Source of the DNA: Zygnema circumcarinatum | Taxonomy: Eukaryota > Streptophyta > Zygnematophyceae > Zygnematales > Zygnemataceae | Direction of reading: 5' to 3' | Assembly: GCA_037447605.1 (NCBI GenBank) | Contig: CM074805.1 | Location: 1,645,359-1,709,358, forward strand | DNA: 64,000 nt | In this document: in pieces, positions 21,807-33,109 of the stretch | How positions within the stretch are numbered: the stretch's first letter is position 1 | How the letters are laid out: every line of letters starts with the position of its first letter | Program-made: the position numbers and the translations under genes | Notes under the pieces: model-generated | Databases searched by the model: none | What the model was told of the DNA's origin: nothing | What the model saw: the letters and a program-made list of their open reading frames with translations, nothing else

Positions 21807-24800
21807 CTAAAAGAATTGTGTCCTTGAATTGCTTCGTGCTGCAACCACCTGCTTGATAACTCCGGACAAACTCTTCCAATCAATTGGCTTTGTTAAGTAG
21901 CCGTCCAACCCCATCTCCTCCAAGGTACCGTTAGCCTTTGTCAGAACATCCGCTGTGAGGGCATATATTGGCATCTTTGCCGCGGGAGATTTCAAGTTCC
22001 TGATCGTCTTCGTGGCTGTCAAACCGTCCATTACGGGCATCTGCAGGTCCATGAGGATCATGTCATACGCCTTCTTCTGCACGACCTCTACTGCAATCTG
22101 GCCGTTACCAACAAGCTCCACCTGCACCACAACACAAAAACATTATCCATGAGATCTCAACTCTGGAGATGATCAAGTCAATCTACTCCCTCGGTGTTCA
22201 GTATTCTTACAAAAAGACGAGGCTTAACCCAACGAGGGAGGAAAACCGTTGCTATACAAACGACAAGAGGGAAGCACTTTCGTGCAACAATTTCAAAGGG
22301 CCCTCAGGGTCAGACTAGCAGAGTGTACTAGCAGAGTACAAAACCCTTCTAATAATTTTCACCCCGTTCAGACACAAACTTAGACGCAGACAATAGACCC
22401 TCGCCACTGAGCGAAACTGAACTGCCATCACCTCACGTAAACGGCAGTTACCAAGCAGATACCATGAAAGGACCATGCGGTTTTGACAGACAAAAACAGA
22501 AACACCTTCTCTGAGGAGAAACGTCGAAGACTAGGTTAAACATTCTGTAGAACAGTACACCACACGCAAAAGGCAATGTGCTTGCACCAACCTGATGTCC
22601 GTAATGACGAAGCATTTTCTTGATGAGCATCTGGTTCACTAGATTGTCTTCAGCAACCAACACAGTTAAGCTTTCTCCTTCTGTACTCAACGACTTTGTC
22701 GGTGTCAATGGTCGCACAGGGGCTGTGCACTCAATCTTCTCATCGTCGTTGCCAATGAAGAGCATGGAAGCTTCTCTTGCCGGCAAGAGAGCAATATTGA
22801 AAGCAAAAGTGCTTCCAGAACCAATCTCACTCTCGACCCAAATGTCTCCCCCCATTGCATTCACAAGTCCCTTGCAGATGGCGAGCCCGAGACCTGTGCA
22901 AGACAGATAGATAATTAAGACAGATATAGGACAAGACAGATCATAGACCTCTAACCAAGACCATCTCATTACATTCGCGGCTGTTGAGCTGAGTGTTAGA
23001 AAATGCCAAATGAGGTAAACCCACACCTGTGCCGCCAAACCGCCGAGTCGTGCTGCTGTCTGCCTGCGAAAATGACTTAAAGAGGCGACCTTGCTGCTCT
23101 GGAGAAAGTCCGATTCCCGTGTCAGTCACTCTGACCTCGAACCACATCTTGGAAATAGCCTTCGGCTTCTTTTCAGGTATAGTCTGACGCTTCCCCGTAT
23201 TTATGCGCAAGCCCACCTCCTTTACAATGTCATCGACGATAGCAGGGGTCCTCCCACTTTCATCTTCCCGCCGGAAATTTGATGAACTGTTGAGATCATT
23301 AATATGAGCATTTGGACCATTGTTCGTGAAAAGGACTGCTGAGTTCACAGCCCCATCATCCGTAGCCCGTTCCAACATACCATCGTGTCTTCCCATTGGA
23401 AGGGGGCCGCTGCGAGGGGCTTGAGGGGGCTTTCCTTCTCTCACTCCCCCGAAGTTGCGAGAGGTCGCAAACCGTCCTGCCTGCAATTGGCTGCCCATGG
23501 CGTTCTTCTCCGAGACTTCGCGAGGTTCTGCTTCTATGCGGGGAATGACAATTGGGGCAACTCTCTTGGGCTTAGCCACTTTTGTCCACGAGATGCTGAT
23601 ACCGCCTGCCTCAGTGAACTTGATGGCATTGCTGACTAAATTGGTCAAAACCTGGCCATACAAGGATAAGACATTGACATGAATCCTCCGAAGTTTACTT
23701 CAAAAACGAGAGCGTAAAGTTGATGTATAAGGGTCAGACATCAGAAGGGCAGAAAAGAAAAAACGATCACTTGCAAGTCCAGTCGTCTGAGACACCTCCG
23801 GCACATTCCAAGTTGCAGACATTGCAGGACCTTCTTGGACGAAACAGAAGGGGAACAACACCGCATATCTGACAAATTTCAACATTCCAACATGTGTTGC
23901 ATATAGGTTGAGACACTAGCATTGAAACGAATGTTGGGCGAGCGATGCAGAAACAGTGAGAGATGTGTACCTGCCGAAGCCGGTTCGGATCTCCCCGAAC
24001 GGCCCACTCCTTCCTCTGTGGAGTATCAACCTTGAGGTCCAATTTCCGCTCTTGCAATCGTCCCTTGAAAAGAGTAGACACCTGAAAGAATATTCATACG
24101 ACGGATTATGGAGAGCAAGCTACAAGCTGGTTCGTTATTGTTCATCTTTATGGACTTCTGATTGGCAAAAGCTTAGGCAATAAAGAATGTCAGGATTGAC
24201 AAGATGTTATCAGCTGGAAGCCATCTTTAGCTAAGGAAACAGTGAGGGCATTTACGCAAGAGCAAGCGAATCACACTGCAACCATGACTGGACATAATTA
24301 CCCACCTGTTCTAGCAGCTCTCCAATGGAAAAGTCCACCTCCTCCAATGATAAATGGCCTGATTCGATTTTGGAGAAATCCAAAATCTCATTTAGAACTT
24401 GCAGCAGGCCCTCTGCAGACCCCTGCATAACTCGCACGTATCCAGCTTGCTCGTTCGTGAGAGGAGTCAGACGAAGAAGATCCAACATTCCAAGTACGCC
24501 TGCATGAATATAGACATTGGAAACGTTAAAATGTAACAAGAAAGACCTCCTATCCTTTGTTTATATCGACATTTCAGTCTATCAGAAAGCAAAAGCTACG
24601 CTATGGTTGTCTTTATGGCATTTCTAGGGACATAAGCCCAGCCGATGCTGCACTGTACATTTCAGAAACCAGCAATAGCCTGGTTCTAATGTGCCGAGCG
24701 ACAAGGAAAGGGGAAGTTTGCACTTCAATCAAGCTTTAATACTTCAACAGGCGAGCTTAAGAGTATCTATTAAGATACTCTTAAGCTCAAGAGTCATCAA

Positions 24801-27800
24801 TTACCAAACATCTTGTCCTTCCTCATCGAAAAAATCTTCGTCCAGGCCCGTACCAATGAAGATATTCATTATGGCATAGCTTATGTTCACCACTGGTTGA
24901 ATACGTCTAAAAATTCCCCAGTAAAGCTATTTCGCTTCCGTGAGTCGGAACAGCAACTCACAGCATGCCGATTCTACTTAAACTGCTTCACTCCAGCTAG
25001 ACCCACACCCCAAGGGATAGTACCACACCTCCCCCCACCGCCCCCCCACACCCCAATTCTCTAACCTGTCATTGGCGTGCGCAACTGATAGCTCATCATC
25101 GCCAGGAAATGCGACTTTGCTTTGTCCGCCTCCTCCACCACATTGCGCGCATCATGCTCTGCAGTGACGTCATCAAACATCCACACTCGGCCGTGCGTTA
25201 CCTTCCCGGTGACGGGGTACGAGCGCAGCCGTAACACGCACCGGGGCTCCTGCAGCTCGAGGACGGCTTCCAGACTCTCCTGAGGGTTCAGGGCAACTGC
25301 TTCAAACCACCTGCAAGGGCACAGAGAAGGGTAATGTGTCCGAATGGTTCAGGCATTCTAAAGGAGTTTTCTTTCGTATCTGAGTCATTGGATTCGGCTG
25401 ACTCCAGCAGAGGGGATTCAGGTCGTCACATATTCTAAGTCCGTCTATGATACCCTATTTGCAAACTAAAGAACTTCGATACTCGTGTTTGTTAGTGGAC
25501 TCTACGATCGATGCTCACTGAGAACGGAACAGAGAAGCCTGCAATGTAGAGGAACTACTGGCATCTGCTCGACAATTGGCTGCAGAAAAAGACTTAGGAC
25601 AGCCAATAAACTCGATCGATGTGTTCATGTCCTTTCTAAAGCATTCTCTCACGTTCTTTCTCAATTGAAGCAGGCAGGCGATCACTCAAAAGCGGAAACT
25701 GTTTAAGGAAAAACGACTCCTTTGTATATCACTCACCTGTATATCTCCTCTTTTGAATTGCTCCGTTCTGCCAGCCAGTGCATCGCTTCTGCCACCTGTA
25801 CGGGTTCCACCTCTCCAGCCCTGCATTCACACCCCCGCCACGAAATCATGGATACCACATGCGTCACGTGCGCAAACACAGAGACATCTGAGAAGTGCTT
25901 GCATCCTCAGAGAGATGCGACAGGCCTTCATTTCACCAGATTCAAGAGGCAGCTCAAATTAACCCCCCTTCCCCTCCCTGTAGCGAAGTGAAAAGGCAGG
26001 CAGTTGCATACCCAGGCAGGTCTAGTAACTCTGCTGCTGCAGGGTTGATGAGGCAGGGGGCGAGCCCGTCATCCACAAAGATGACAGCTTGCGGCATTCG
26101 GGTGAGAATTGCATCAAAGCGCCGCCCCATCCTCTCGCCGCAGAGGGCTCGCACACGGTTGGCGAGGAGGAGAGGGAGGGCTTGAGCTGCATCTGCCATG
26201 ATCTCTTCCGCTTGCTCAGGCACGTTTGCGGGGTTGACCCACAACGAGTAACAAAGGCCTTCACACCTGTAAGACACTTTGACACGCATTGGTTCAGATT
26301 TGAAGGTAGCAGGGCTCACTAGTCTTCGTTGGACTTTTCTTCTACATGCGCTAGTCTTATGGAGAAGATGGAAACGGAACAGGATAAGACAGCTCATGTA
26401 TGTTTTCTGCTGAGGGCGAAGATGAATGAGGGAAAATAAGAACTTTTGTGGACAGTTCGGCTGGAGGAGGTTGACAGCGATCACCAGGCGGTCTGTGGCA
26501 TTAAAAGAGCAGCTAGCATGAATTGGATAATATTCAAACGTCGTTATTTCAATGGGCAACATCATCTGCAGCCTTAACCCAGTCTGTGAGATGTCAATGT
26601 CATTAGAAGCTTACCCCTCCACATCAAAAGTGGTTGCCAAGTAGCGCCTTGGACGCTGACCCAATGCCGCTGCAAGAACACTTGGCAAAAGGATTCCCTC
26701 CGTATCCACCACCTGCCAAATAGAGCCATTCATGAGTTGAAACCATGCAAGCCTGAAGGCATTGAAAATCTGCAAGGATACAGGGGCTGAATCACCTTTA
26801 CGCATCAATGTATAAATCACACATAGTCTACTGAATTAGAGAGAAGATGGCACGAGAGAAAGTTCTACCTTTCCTTTAGCTGCATTCAAAATTGCCTTGC
26901 TCAAACGAACAGGTAATGTTATGAGACCCGGCGGTTCACAAAGCACGGTCTCTGATACCCTGGACGGAGTCTGAATTATGGCTGCTATGGTCACGTCGGC
27001 CTGTAAAGCTCGCGCTATTATTCCAAGAACGGACTGTGGGAGGTGAAAATGCGCGTGAGCTAACTGATCCTCTTCCGTCGCATCATTCGGAACTTCCAAA
27101 AGCCCCAAGGCCCCCCTGTGCTGGGTGCCAAGGAGAGAGGCTGCAACTCCGTCTGCTGATGCCCCTCGAGATGGGGACTGACTTGGAGACGATGCATAAG
27201 ATGAACTGATGCTTCCAGCAGGAGATTTGGAGGCCCTTCCCATGCTCCCGTCCTCATGGTTACTAAGACCTAGAATCCCTGCTGCTGCACCATAATAAGC
27301 ATGCGGTATTGGATGCCGTGTAGGAGAGGCAGAGGGGGAGAGCAGGGGTGACCCCCCAGATGAACCGCCAAGAACTCTGGAAGGACTACTTCCAGAACCA
27401 TAAGGAGGGGCAGTAGCCACACCCTGCAGTCCTGAAGCAGCCCCGGCAGAGTATGACCTCGTAGGGGCCATCCAGTCTCTCGCAGGTGAAGCATCTGGAG
27501 AATCAGAAAAGTCGCCAGATCCGAAGCTCAAGTGTAGATGTGAATATCTTGTCGAACTGGGAGCAGATTTGGGGTTTGAATACTCTCTCAAGCCTCCCAT
27601 TGTCATTGTCCGGCCTGCAAGCTGTGAGCCGTACTGATTCCATCTTGCGCTCCCATAAGGTGCGTGGCTAGGGATGCCTCCCGGAGGAGACATTTCCGGT
27701 GTTAATCCTCGAACCCCGCCATCCTGTGCCTGTGAACCACTAGAATACGCGGGTGAAACTCTTCCAGAGGAATACATTACACCTGGCAATACGGCATCTC

Positions 27801-29142
27801 CAAGAACTGCAGCCGCAGTTCCAGTGTATCTGTTGACAGTTGTGCTGCCTGTAGGCCTTGAATCTGTTGATGCTGGATGAAAAGCTGCCACACCGTTACC
27901 CAAACCCATCAATGCTGCAGCTGCTCCTTCATGCCTCGCACTTCCTGCTCGCGTCCCATCGCTCCCATCCTCGTGCCCATTTCCCATGCCAAGTGCCGCC
28001 CCTGCATGTCCAGCACTACTTCTGTCCAAAGCCTTTTCCGACAAGATTGATGCCTCCTGCACCTCCGGCGAATGTCTCCCACCCAGTGCAGCTGCTGCAC
28101 CCTCTTGTCGACCGCCATGATCCACTCCATGAACGGTAACAAGTCCAAGGGCTGCTGCAGCAGCGCCGGCATGAGGGGTGAACCGTGAACTTGGAATTCG
28201 GCCAAGAGATGCAGCAGCAGCACCTTCATACCCCCCTTGGCCCCTCCTCCCGCTAGTAGGAGAGTCAAGCCTCAGTGCAGATGCTGCCGCCCCAACATGC
28301 CCTTCCCCAGCCCCCCAAGGGCCCCTCGAGTCCCGTGATGGTTCAAGGTTCAGCACTGCTGCAGCCGTCCCCCTGTGAGAAGTCTTGCCGAAACCACCAG
28401 GTGAACTTGCTGGCGAAGAAAAATGGCTGCTAACAGGAGAATCGGCAATAGGATTGATATTTCCCACCAACTGCCCAGTGGCATAACCAGCACCAATTAC
28501 TTGCGCTGCTGTTCCGGCTACCCGAGAAGGGAAGTCTCCATTTGGTATTCCAAGTGTACCAGCAGTGGCATGGTTCTTCTGTACAGTACCATTAGGCATC
28601 CAAAATGCCGGAGGAGGCGTCCATCCATTATATGGAATCGCGGATGATTTCCCCTGTAAACTTCGCCGAGAGGAGGTCTCAAAACTGTCTTCTCTGCTCA
28701 GTCTAGCTTCATGCCTGCCACTTGCTGTTCTGATAACGACTTCCTTTGCTCCCACAACATCCACTAGCCCACCACCATCTGCCCTGCTGTTCCTTTCTGC
28801 AGACTTGTCTAATGAACCGGAGTCGTGGCCATGGGCATGAGGCCAACTGTCAACTGCCCCACTTGATGCCGGCATTACTGCGTAAGGTGACAGCTGCTCC
28901 GTGGAAGCAGGCGGCATCAACAGAAGCAATCGCTCTTGTATGCTTTCGGGTTCCCCAAGTAACCGCCTTCTCTTCGAAGCGTGAACGCCCCCGTCAATTC
29001 CCAAGCCTTTACAAATCTTAGCGTCACCCACTTCGGCACCTTCCAGCGTGGAGGCTTTCGCCTCACAGCTCACAAGTGCAGCCAGACCTTTTGAAGTCTT
29101 CCAAAAGGTTGTTTCCCTACTCGTACAAATTTGTAAAATTTC
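21807..29142 (-). CDS. Hybrid histidine kinase, H-box His replaced by Tyr
   Basis: Two-component hybrid kinase of about 1425-1500 aa. Exons: 29142-26869, 26712-26615, 26266-26012, 25820-25737, 25310-25066, 24499-24306, 24081-23971, 23651-23027, 22893-22592, 22121-21807; phases all agree. The 5' end is unresolved: the frame is open to about 29142 after an AG, and the first in-frame ATG is at 28917. Exon 1 codes a low-complexity region with about eleven GAAAxLG-like motifs, then a GAF-like segment continuing into the next exons. A PAS-like segment follows ([19 protein letters not shown]). The H box reads [11 protein letters not shown], so the expected His is Tyr (codon 25090-25088). The ATP-binding boxes are intact: [25 protein letters not shown]. 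The C-terminal receiver has [13 protein letters not shown] with its Asp, and YLTKPI. The ATP-binding exon (23651-23027) carries a roughly 120-residue insert. It resembles plant/bryophyte PAS-type hybrid kinases; not an ethylene or cytokinin receptor, because no membrane or CHASE region is seen. Confidence 0.8.
27100..28520 (-). repeat. Degenerate GAAAxLG peptide repeats in kinase exon 1
   Basis: Within the first kinase exon a short Gly-Ala-Ala-x-Leu-Gly motif recurs at irregular spacing of roughly 20-60 residues. Examples in order: [87 protein letters not shown]. Spacers are Ser/Pro/Gly/His-rich. The nucleotide sequence varies between copies, so the motif appears conserved at protein level rather than being a recent DNA expansion. 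Confidence 0.75.
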
Positions 29143-29436
29143 CTTTGCGTAATGTTATTGTACGAAATTAAGCATGGAGAGGGTTTTTCGCAGTTATCTA
29201 CTGACAAGGGGATAAGGTCGAAGGGGAGAAATACTGAGTTAGCTAATTCCGTGCCAAATCTCTAACTACTATCAATGAACTGTTTCCAGCCACTTCACAG
29301 CAGGTTCCTACAAGCTCACCCAGTTAGCGAATCGATGTCTCTGTGATCAGCACCAACATATTCTAAGAGGCCAAAACTAACATGGCACTAACCAAAGTAT
29401 CTGTACTCCCTTCTATCTTCTACTAATTCTACAGCA

Positions 29437-31385
29437 TTACAAATCGTGAAAAAGATGACGCTTGAGGACAGGGATCACTATTTCTGGAGACGAGAGCTGT
29501 GGAAGATGTCCATGTGTTGGAAATATTTCGACAATACTCTTGCCTCCAAGAGACTGGTGTAGATAATCTGCAACTACTACAGGTACTGCAAGGTCCTTCG
29601 AACTTTGTAAAATATGACAAGGGACCGATACCTGAAAATCAAACAAGGGAAATGGTGTTAACGCCATCATTACAAGAATCAGCACAATGACAACGAAACA
29701 CATATGCATCCATAGACACGCCCATAATGGGATTTTTCCATTCCTCCTATCAAGTTCCTCCTTCCAATACTCGTGCAACTTGCCACCTTGATACAGAGCC
29801 ATCTAGATTTGAATCCTCTATCAATGACAACTGTCATTCAGCCAACACAATACAAGTTTTAACATTCCATACGATACCATTCGAAACTTCACATGGCCTT
29901 TGACAAGGTTTGCCATGCAAACTGAAACACGACTCGTCTAATTCAAGAAAAGGTTTTACCACAATTCAGGAAGCTCAACACAGCTGAAGCTTACGTGTGG
30001 AAGGACTTTGCGCAGATCAGACTGAAAGATGGTTTTTGCAACGCTTAACGCGATATCAGGACGAATACTAAAGAAAGTTCTCCCAAATTCCTGAACAGCA
30101 TGTGATTCGATGTCAGCTCCAACAGCTAATGGGGCGAATCCTGAGACCCACGCCTTGAAATTCGATGACATTGCTTGAAACAGCTGGTTGAGATCCTCCT
30201 GATCAAACCCACCATAATAGTCCTTGTCATTCAAATACCTGCAAGCAGCATAGTAGCCCAGAAGACTGTAAGCATGTGCATGTCAATGCAAGTCTCCCCC
30301 TCAATTTCACAGTTTGATGAAATTCGTATGTGGCTGGTGACAGATATCCCGTGAGCTTATGTTCCTAGTGCCTAAATCGACTGTCTGTGGATTCATGTCC
30401 TTACCATGTGTGAAGGGTTTTACTGAAGAACTGGTGTCATAAGGGAAACAGACTAGTCAATCGAATTGAAGAGACCAATGAGACACCCTCATTTCACGTG
30501 GCGTTCTTTCCACGTTCTTTTCTTTCACGGCACGAGCAAGCAATGAACGATTCAGGCATCCTCTGCAAACTGACGAGCTGTATACAACGTCCTGAGCAAC
30601 GGGACTACAAAAAACTGTGTTCCTGTCTCCAACACTGGAAAGGTTGGTATGGTGTGGTTTCAGATATAAGTAATGGATTACAATCTACTGCGTCCCTCCA
30701 AATTTTAAATGCCTAGGCATACCACGTGAATTTCTAACGCGTCCTAACATCGAAAGCATTTGGGTTAAAACAATAGGCTGTTTAGGAACATGCCTAGAGT
30801 AATGGACAGATTACTTTGTCGTCACATTTTCCTGCTCAGGCAACGGTTTGCTCTTTTCTAATCCTGAGAGAGCTGAACTCCTCTACGACCAGGTCGGGAA
30901 AAAGTCCTCATTTCATGATTTTGCATTGTTATAAGGACACTGAGGACGGAAGGTCACTACGAAATTCCAAACGTAAGGTATATTTGCCTGTTTAAGTGTA
31001 GGCAAAAGTCCAGGCATTACCTTGGGGATGCAGAGATTGTGATGATCTTGCTGAAAATTGTCGGGCGTTTTATGGACGCGATGTAACCAATCATTCCCGA
31101 AACAGAGTGCCCCACATAGATGCAACTCGTAATGCCCAGCTCATCCAGGATGGCCAGAAGGTCTTCAACGTAGGCATAGAGATTTGAATATCGGGGAAAG
31201 GAAAACTTATCTGGGTCAGTGCTGCCAGCCCCAGCTAAGTCAAAGGTAACGAGTTTGTAATCATCGATCAGGTGAGGGATGACATATTGCCAAACCGATT
31301 GGTCAGTTCCAAAGCCGTGCCCGAGTACAACTATCTGCTCACTTGATCCTTGAACACGAGTATTATGGGTCTCCAACAAAGACAT
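29437..31385 (-). CDS. KAI2: KAI2-type alpha/beta hydrolase receptor
   Basis: Receptor-hydrolase of the KAI2/D14 family, the karrikin/butenolide branch. Three exons, 31385-31021, 30238-29995, 29631-29437, join with GT-AG junctions and matching phase to 267 aa, the family length. The catalytic triad is complete: Ser94 in GHSVSG, Asp216 in SSKDLAVPV and His245 in THGHLPQL, each one residue earlier than in Arabidopsis KAI2. Other family landmarks: [81 protein letters not shown]2 rather than D14 is judged from overall wording ([19 protein letters not shown]), not from a tree. The family acts in nucleus and cytosol with MAX2 and SMXL partners. It lies head-to-tail with the hybrid kinase, about 300 bp from the latter's open frame. 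Confidence 0.93.
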
Positions 31386-33109
31386 TCTCTTTCAGAAAAG
31401 CCTTTAACTCCAGTTGCCGGCACCTTCTGTGAGAAACGAACTGTTCAATGGGGCACTCCCCTAACATAGGTCACGTGTTCATACGCCTACTAGATATATA
31501 AACAGTGGTTGTTCACGCAGGCGATTTTTAAAACCACGGACAATTGGCTCCTGCGAGTCGTACGTCCCCAGGAGCTTGTCAGACTAAAGGCCCTCAGTCT
31601 GGCGTGCCTTTCAAGCACATAAACCTCCAGCAACAAAACGGGAAACTGTCTGTCAATGACCCGGCATTCCGCGCACGTTCAACTTGCAGGTCCACATTTT
31701 CTTTGCAAAGAGATGGCTAGCACCACTATGAAGAAGTTGAAAAGTTCAGGAGAAAAGCTCTTCAAATAAGGGGACACAGGAGCAAGGAAATAACAGGGTC
31801 AAAATTCCATGCCGGCGCATGCCTGTCCCCTAATCTGAACAGAGGCTTATACCTTCAGTTCACTAGACCTAGTCCTGCAGCTTCCACACCAGTCTGCAGA
31901 AGCGTGTCAAAACCTGTAGAAAGGGGCTCACATGGTCCTCCTTCGTTGGTGCCTTCGCCCTCCATCAGCAGCACTCGCCCAGACGCTTCCTTCCTCGTGG
32001 TTCCAAGCCTCCCGTGCAGCGCCTCCCCGCTCCTCTCTGCCTCTCTTCCTCCCTCTCCCTCTCCCTCCGTCCCTCCCTCCCTTCCCGTCGCCGTACGCTG
32101 CCAGCACAGCCCTAACGCGCCGCCCTCCCCTCCCCCCCAGCTCCGCAAAACGAGGGGGATCCACCGACCAGCCCTCCCTTCCCAGCTCAAAGTTCAACCG
32201 AGCGGCCCGCTGAGCCGTTGACTCTGGATCCACCTCTTGAACCCGCGCTCCCCGGAATGGCCGCCCGCGTCGCCCGTGGCGCGCGGCCCGCCGTCCGATC
32301 CGCCGCCCCCGGACCGTATCGCGATATATCGCTGTGGCGCACCGTTGGGTCCAACAACTTCCGGCGGCGGGCCTTGAAGGCGCGCACGTGGAGCCGGGCC
32401 GCACATGCGGAGGGGCGAGGCCCGGAGGGAGGGAGGGGGCCACTCGGGGCGACTTTGCGACTTGTGGAAGGCGGGAGGGAGGGAGGGAGGGAGGGAGGGA
32501 GGGAGGGCGAAGGAAAGATAGGGGAGATGTATGTGGCATGGGTCTCACGAAGGCAATGATGCCATCAAATGGACATGGACAAAATCATCATGGGGAACCA
32601 CGAGGAACTGGTCGCAAAGAATCCAAAGGGTGGGGCTCTGGCTGCAGGCCGAACACGCGGGCGGGCGGGCGGCCGCAGACAGGCCAGACAGAAGCAGCCA
32701 ACACTCCCGAGGCCGCCGGGACGCGGCTGGCTGCGCCCGTACAAACTGGAAATTTTCGTACAAAACTGGAGCTTACCGTACAAACTGGACTTTGCTGAGT
32801 TCTGTAGCGCGGTTCGATGCACAACTGCGCGCAGTAACGTCGTACAGAGTGTTCGCTGTGACGCATTTCGCGCGGCATTGCGCGCCAACGGACCGTTGTG
32901 CATTGTCCTAGGACAGGGCGTGGCTGCATGGGGGAGGGAGGGACACCGCCAGAGGCGCGGACCACAAGCAGAGGCACACATGCTCTCAGCCAAAAACAAT
33001 GCTTTCTGTACCCGCCGACTCTTCACTCTTCGAGTCTTCGTGATTGATTGCAAAAAGCTGGCACATACAGTGACTAAATCGCTCTACAGGAAATTCAAGT
33101 TCATAGCCT
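31386..33109. promoter_or_regulatory. KAI2 upstream region and 3' flank of CPSF73-II
   Basis: No gene seen. It holds CCCT/CTCC-rich runs at 32040-32085, a GC-rich island around 32230-32430 containing CGTATCGCGATATATCGCTG, a GGGA microsatellite at 32470-32508, and three near-tandem GTACAAACTGGA words at 32738-32790. The GC-rich part may be the distal promoter of KAI2; the right end should contain the 3' untranslated region of the CPSF73-II gene. Confidence 0.4.

Noticed and set aside
29071-29073. GTG as the kinase start codon
   Set aside because: Nuclear genes rarely start at GTG, and coding-like sequence continues upstream; the first ATG in frame is at 28917, so the start is left open.
21807-29142. 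Ethylene or cytokinin receptor identity
   Set aside because: No transmembrane ethylene-binding helices or CHASE domain ahead of the kinase; a GAF/PAS arrangement is seen instead.
21807-31385. KAI2 and the histidine kinase as an operon
   Set aside because: Eukaryotic genes with own introns; only same-strand proximity is seen, no evidence of shared transcription.
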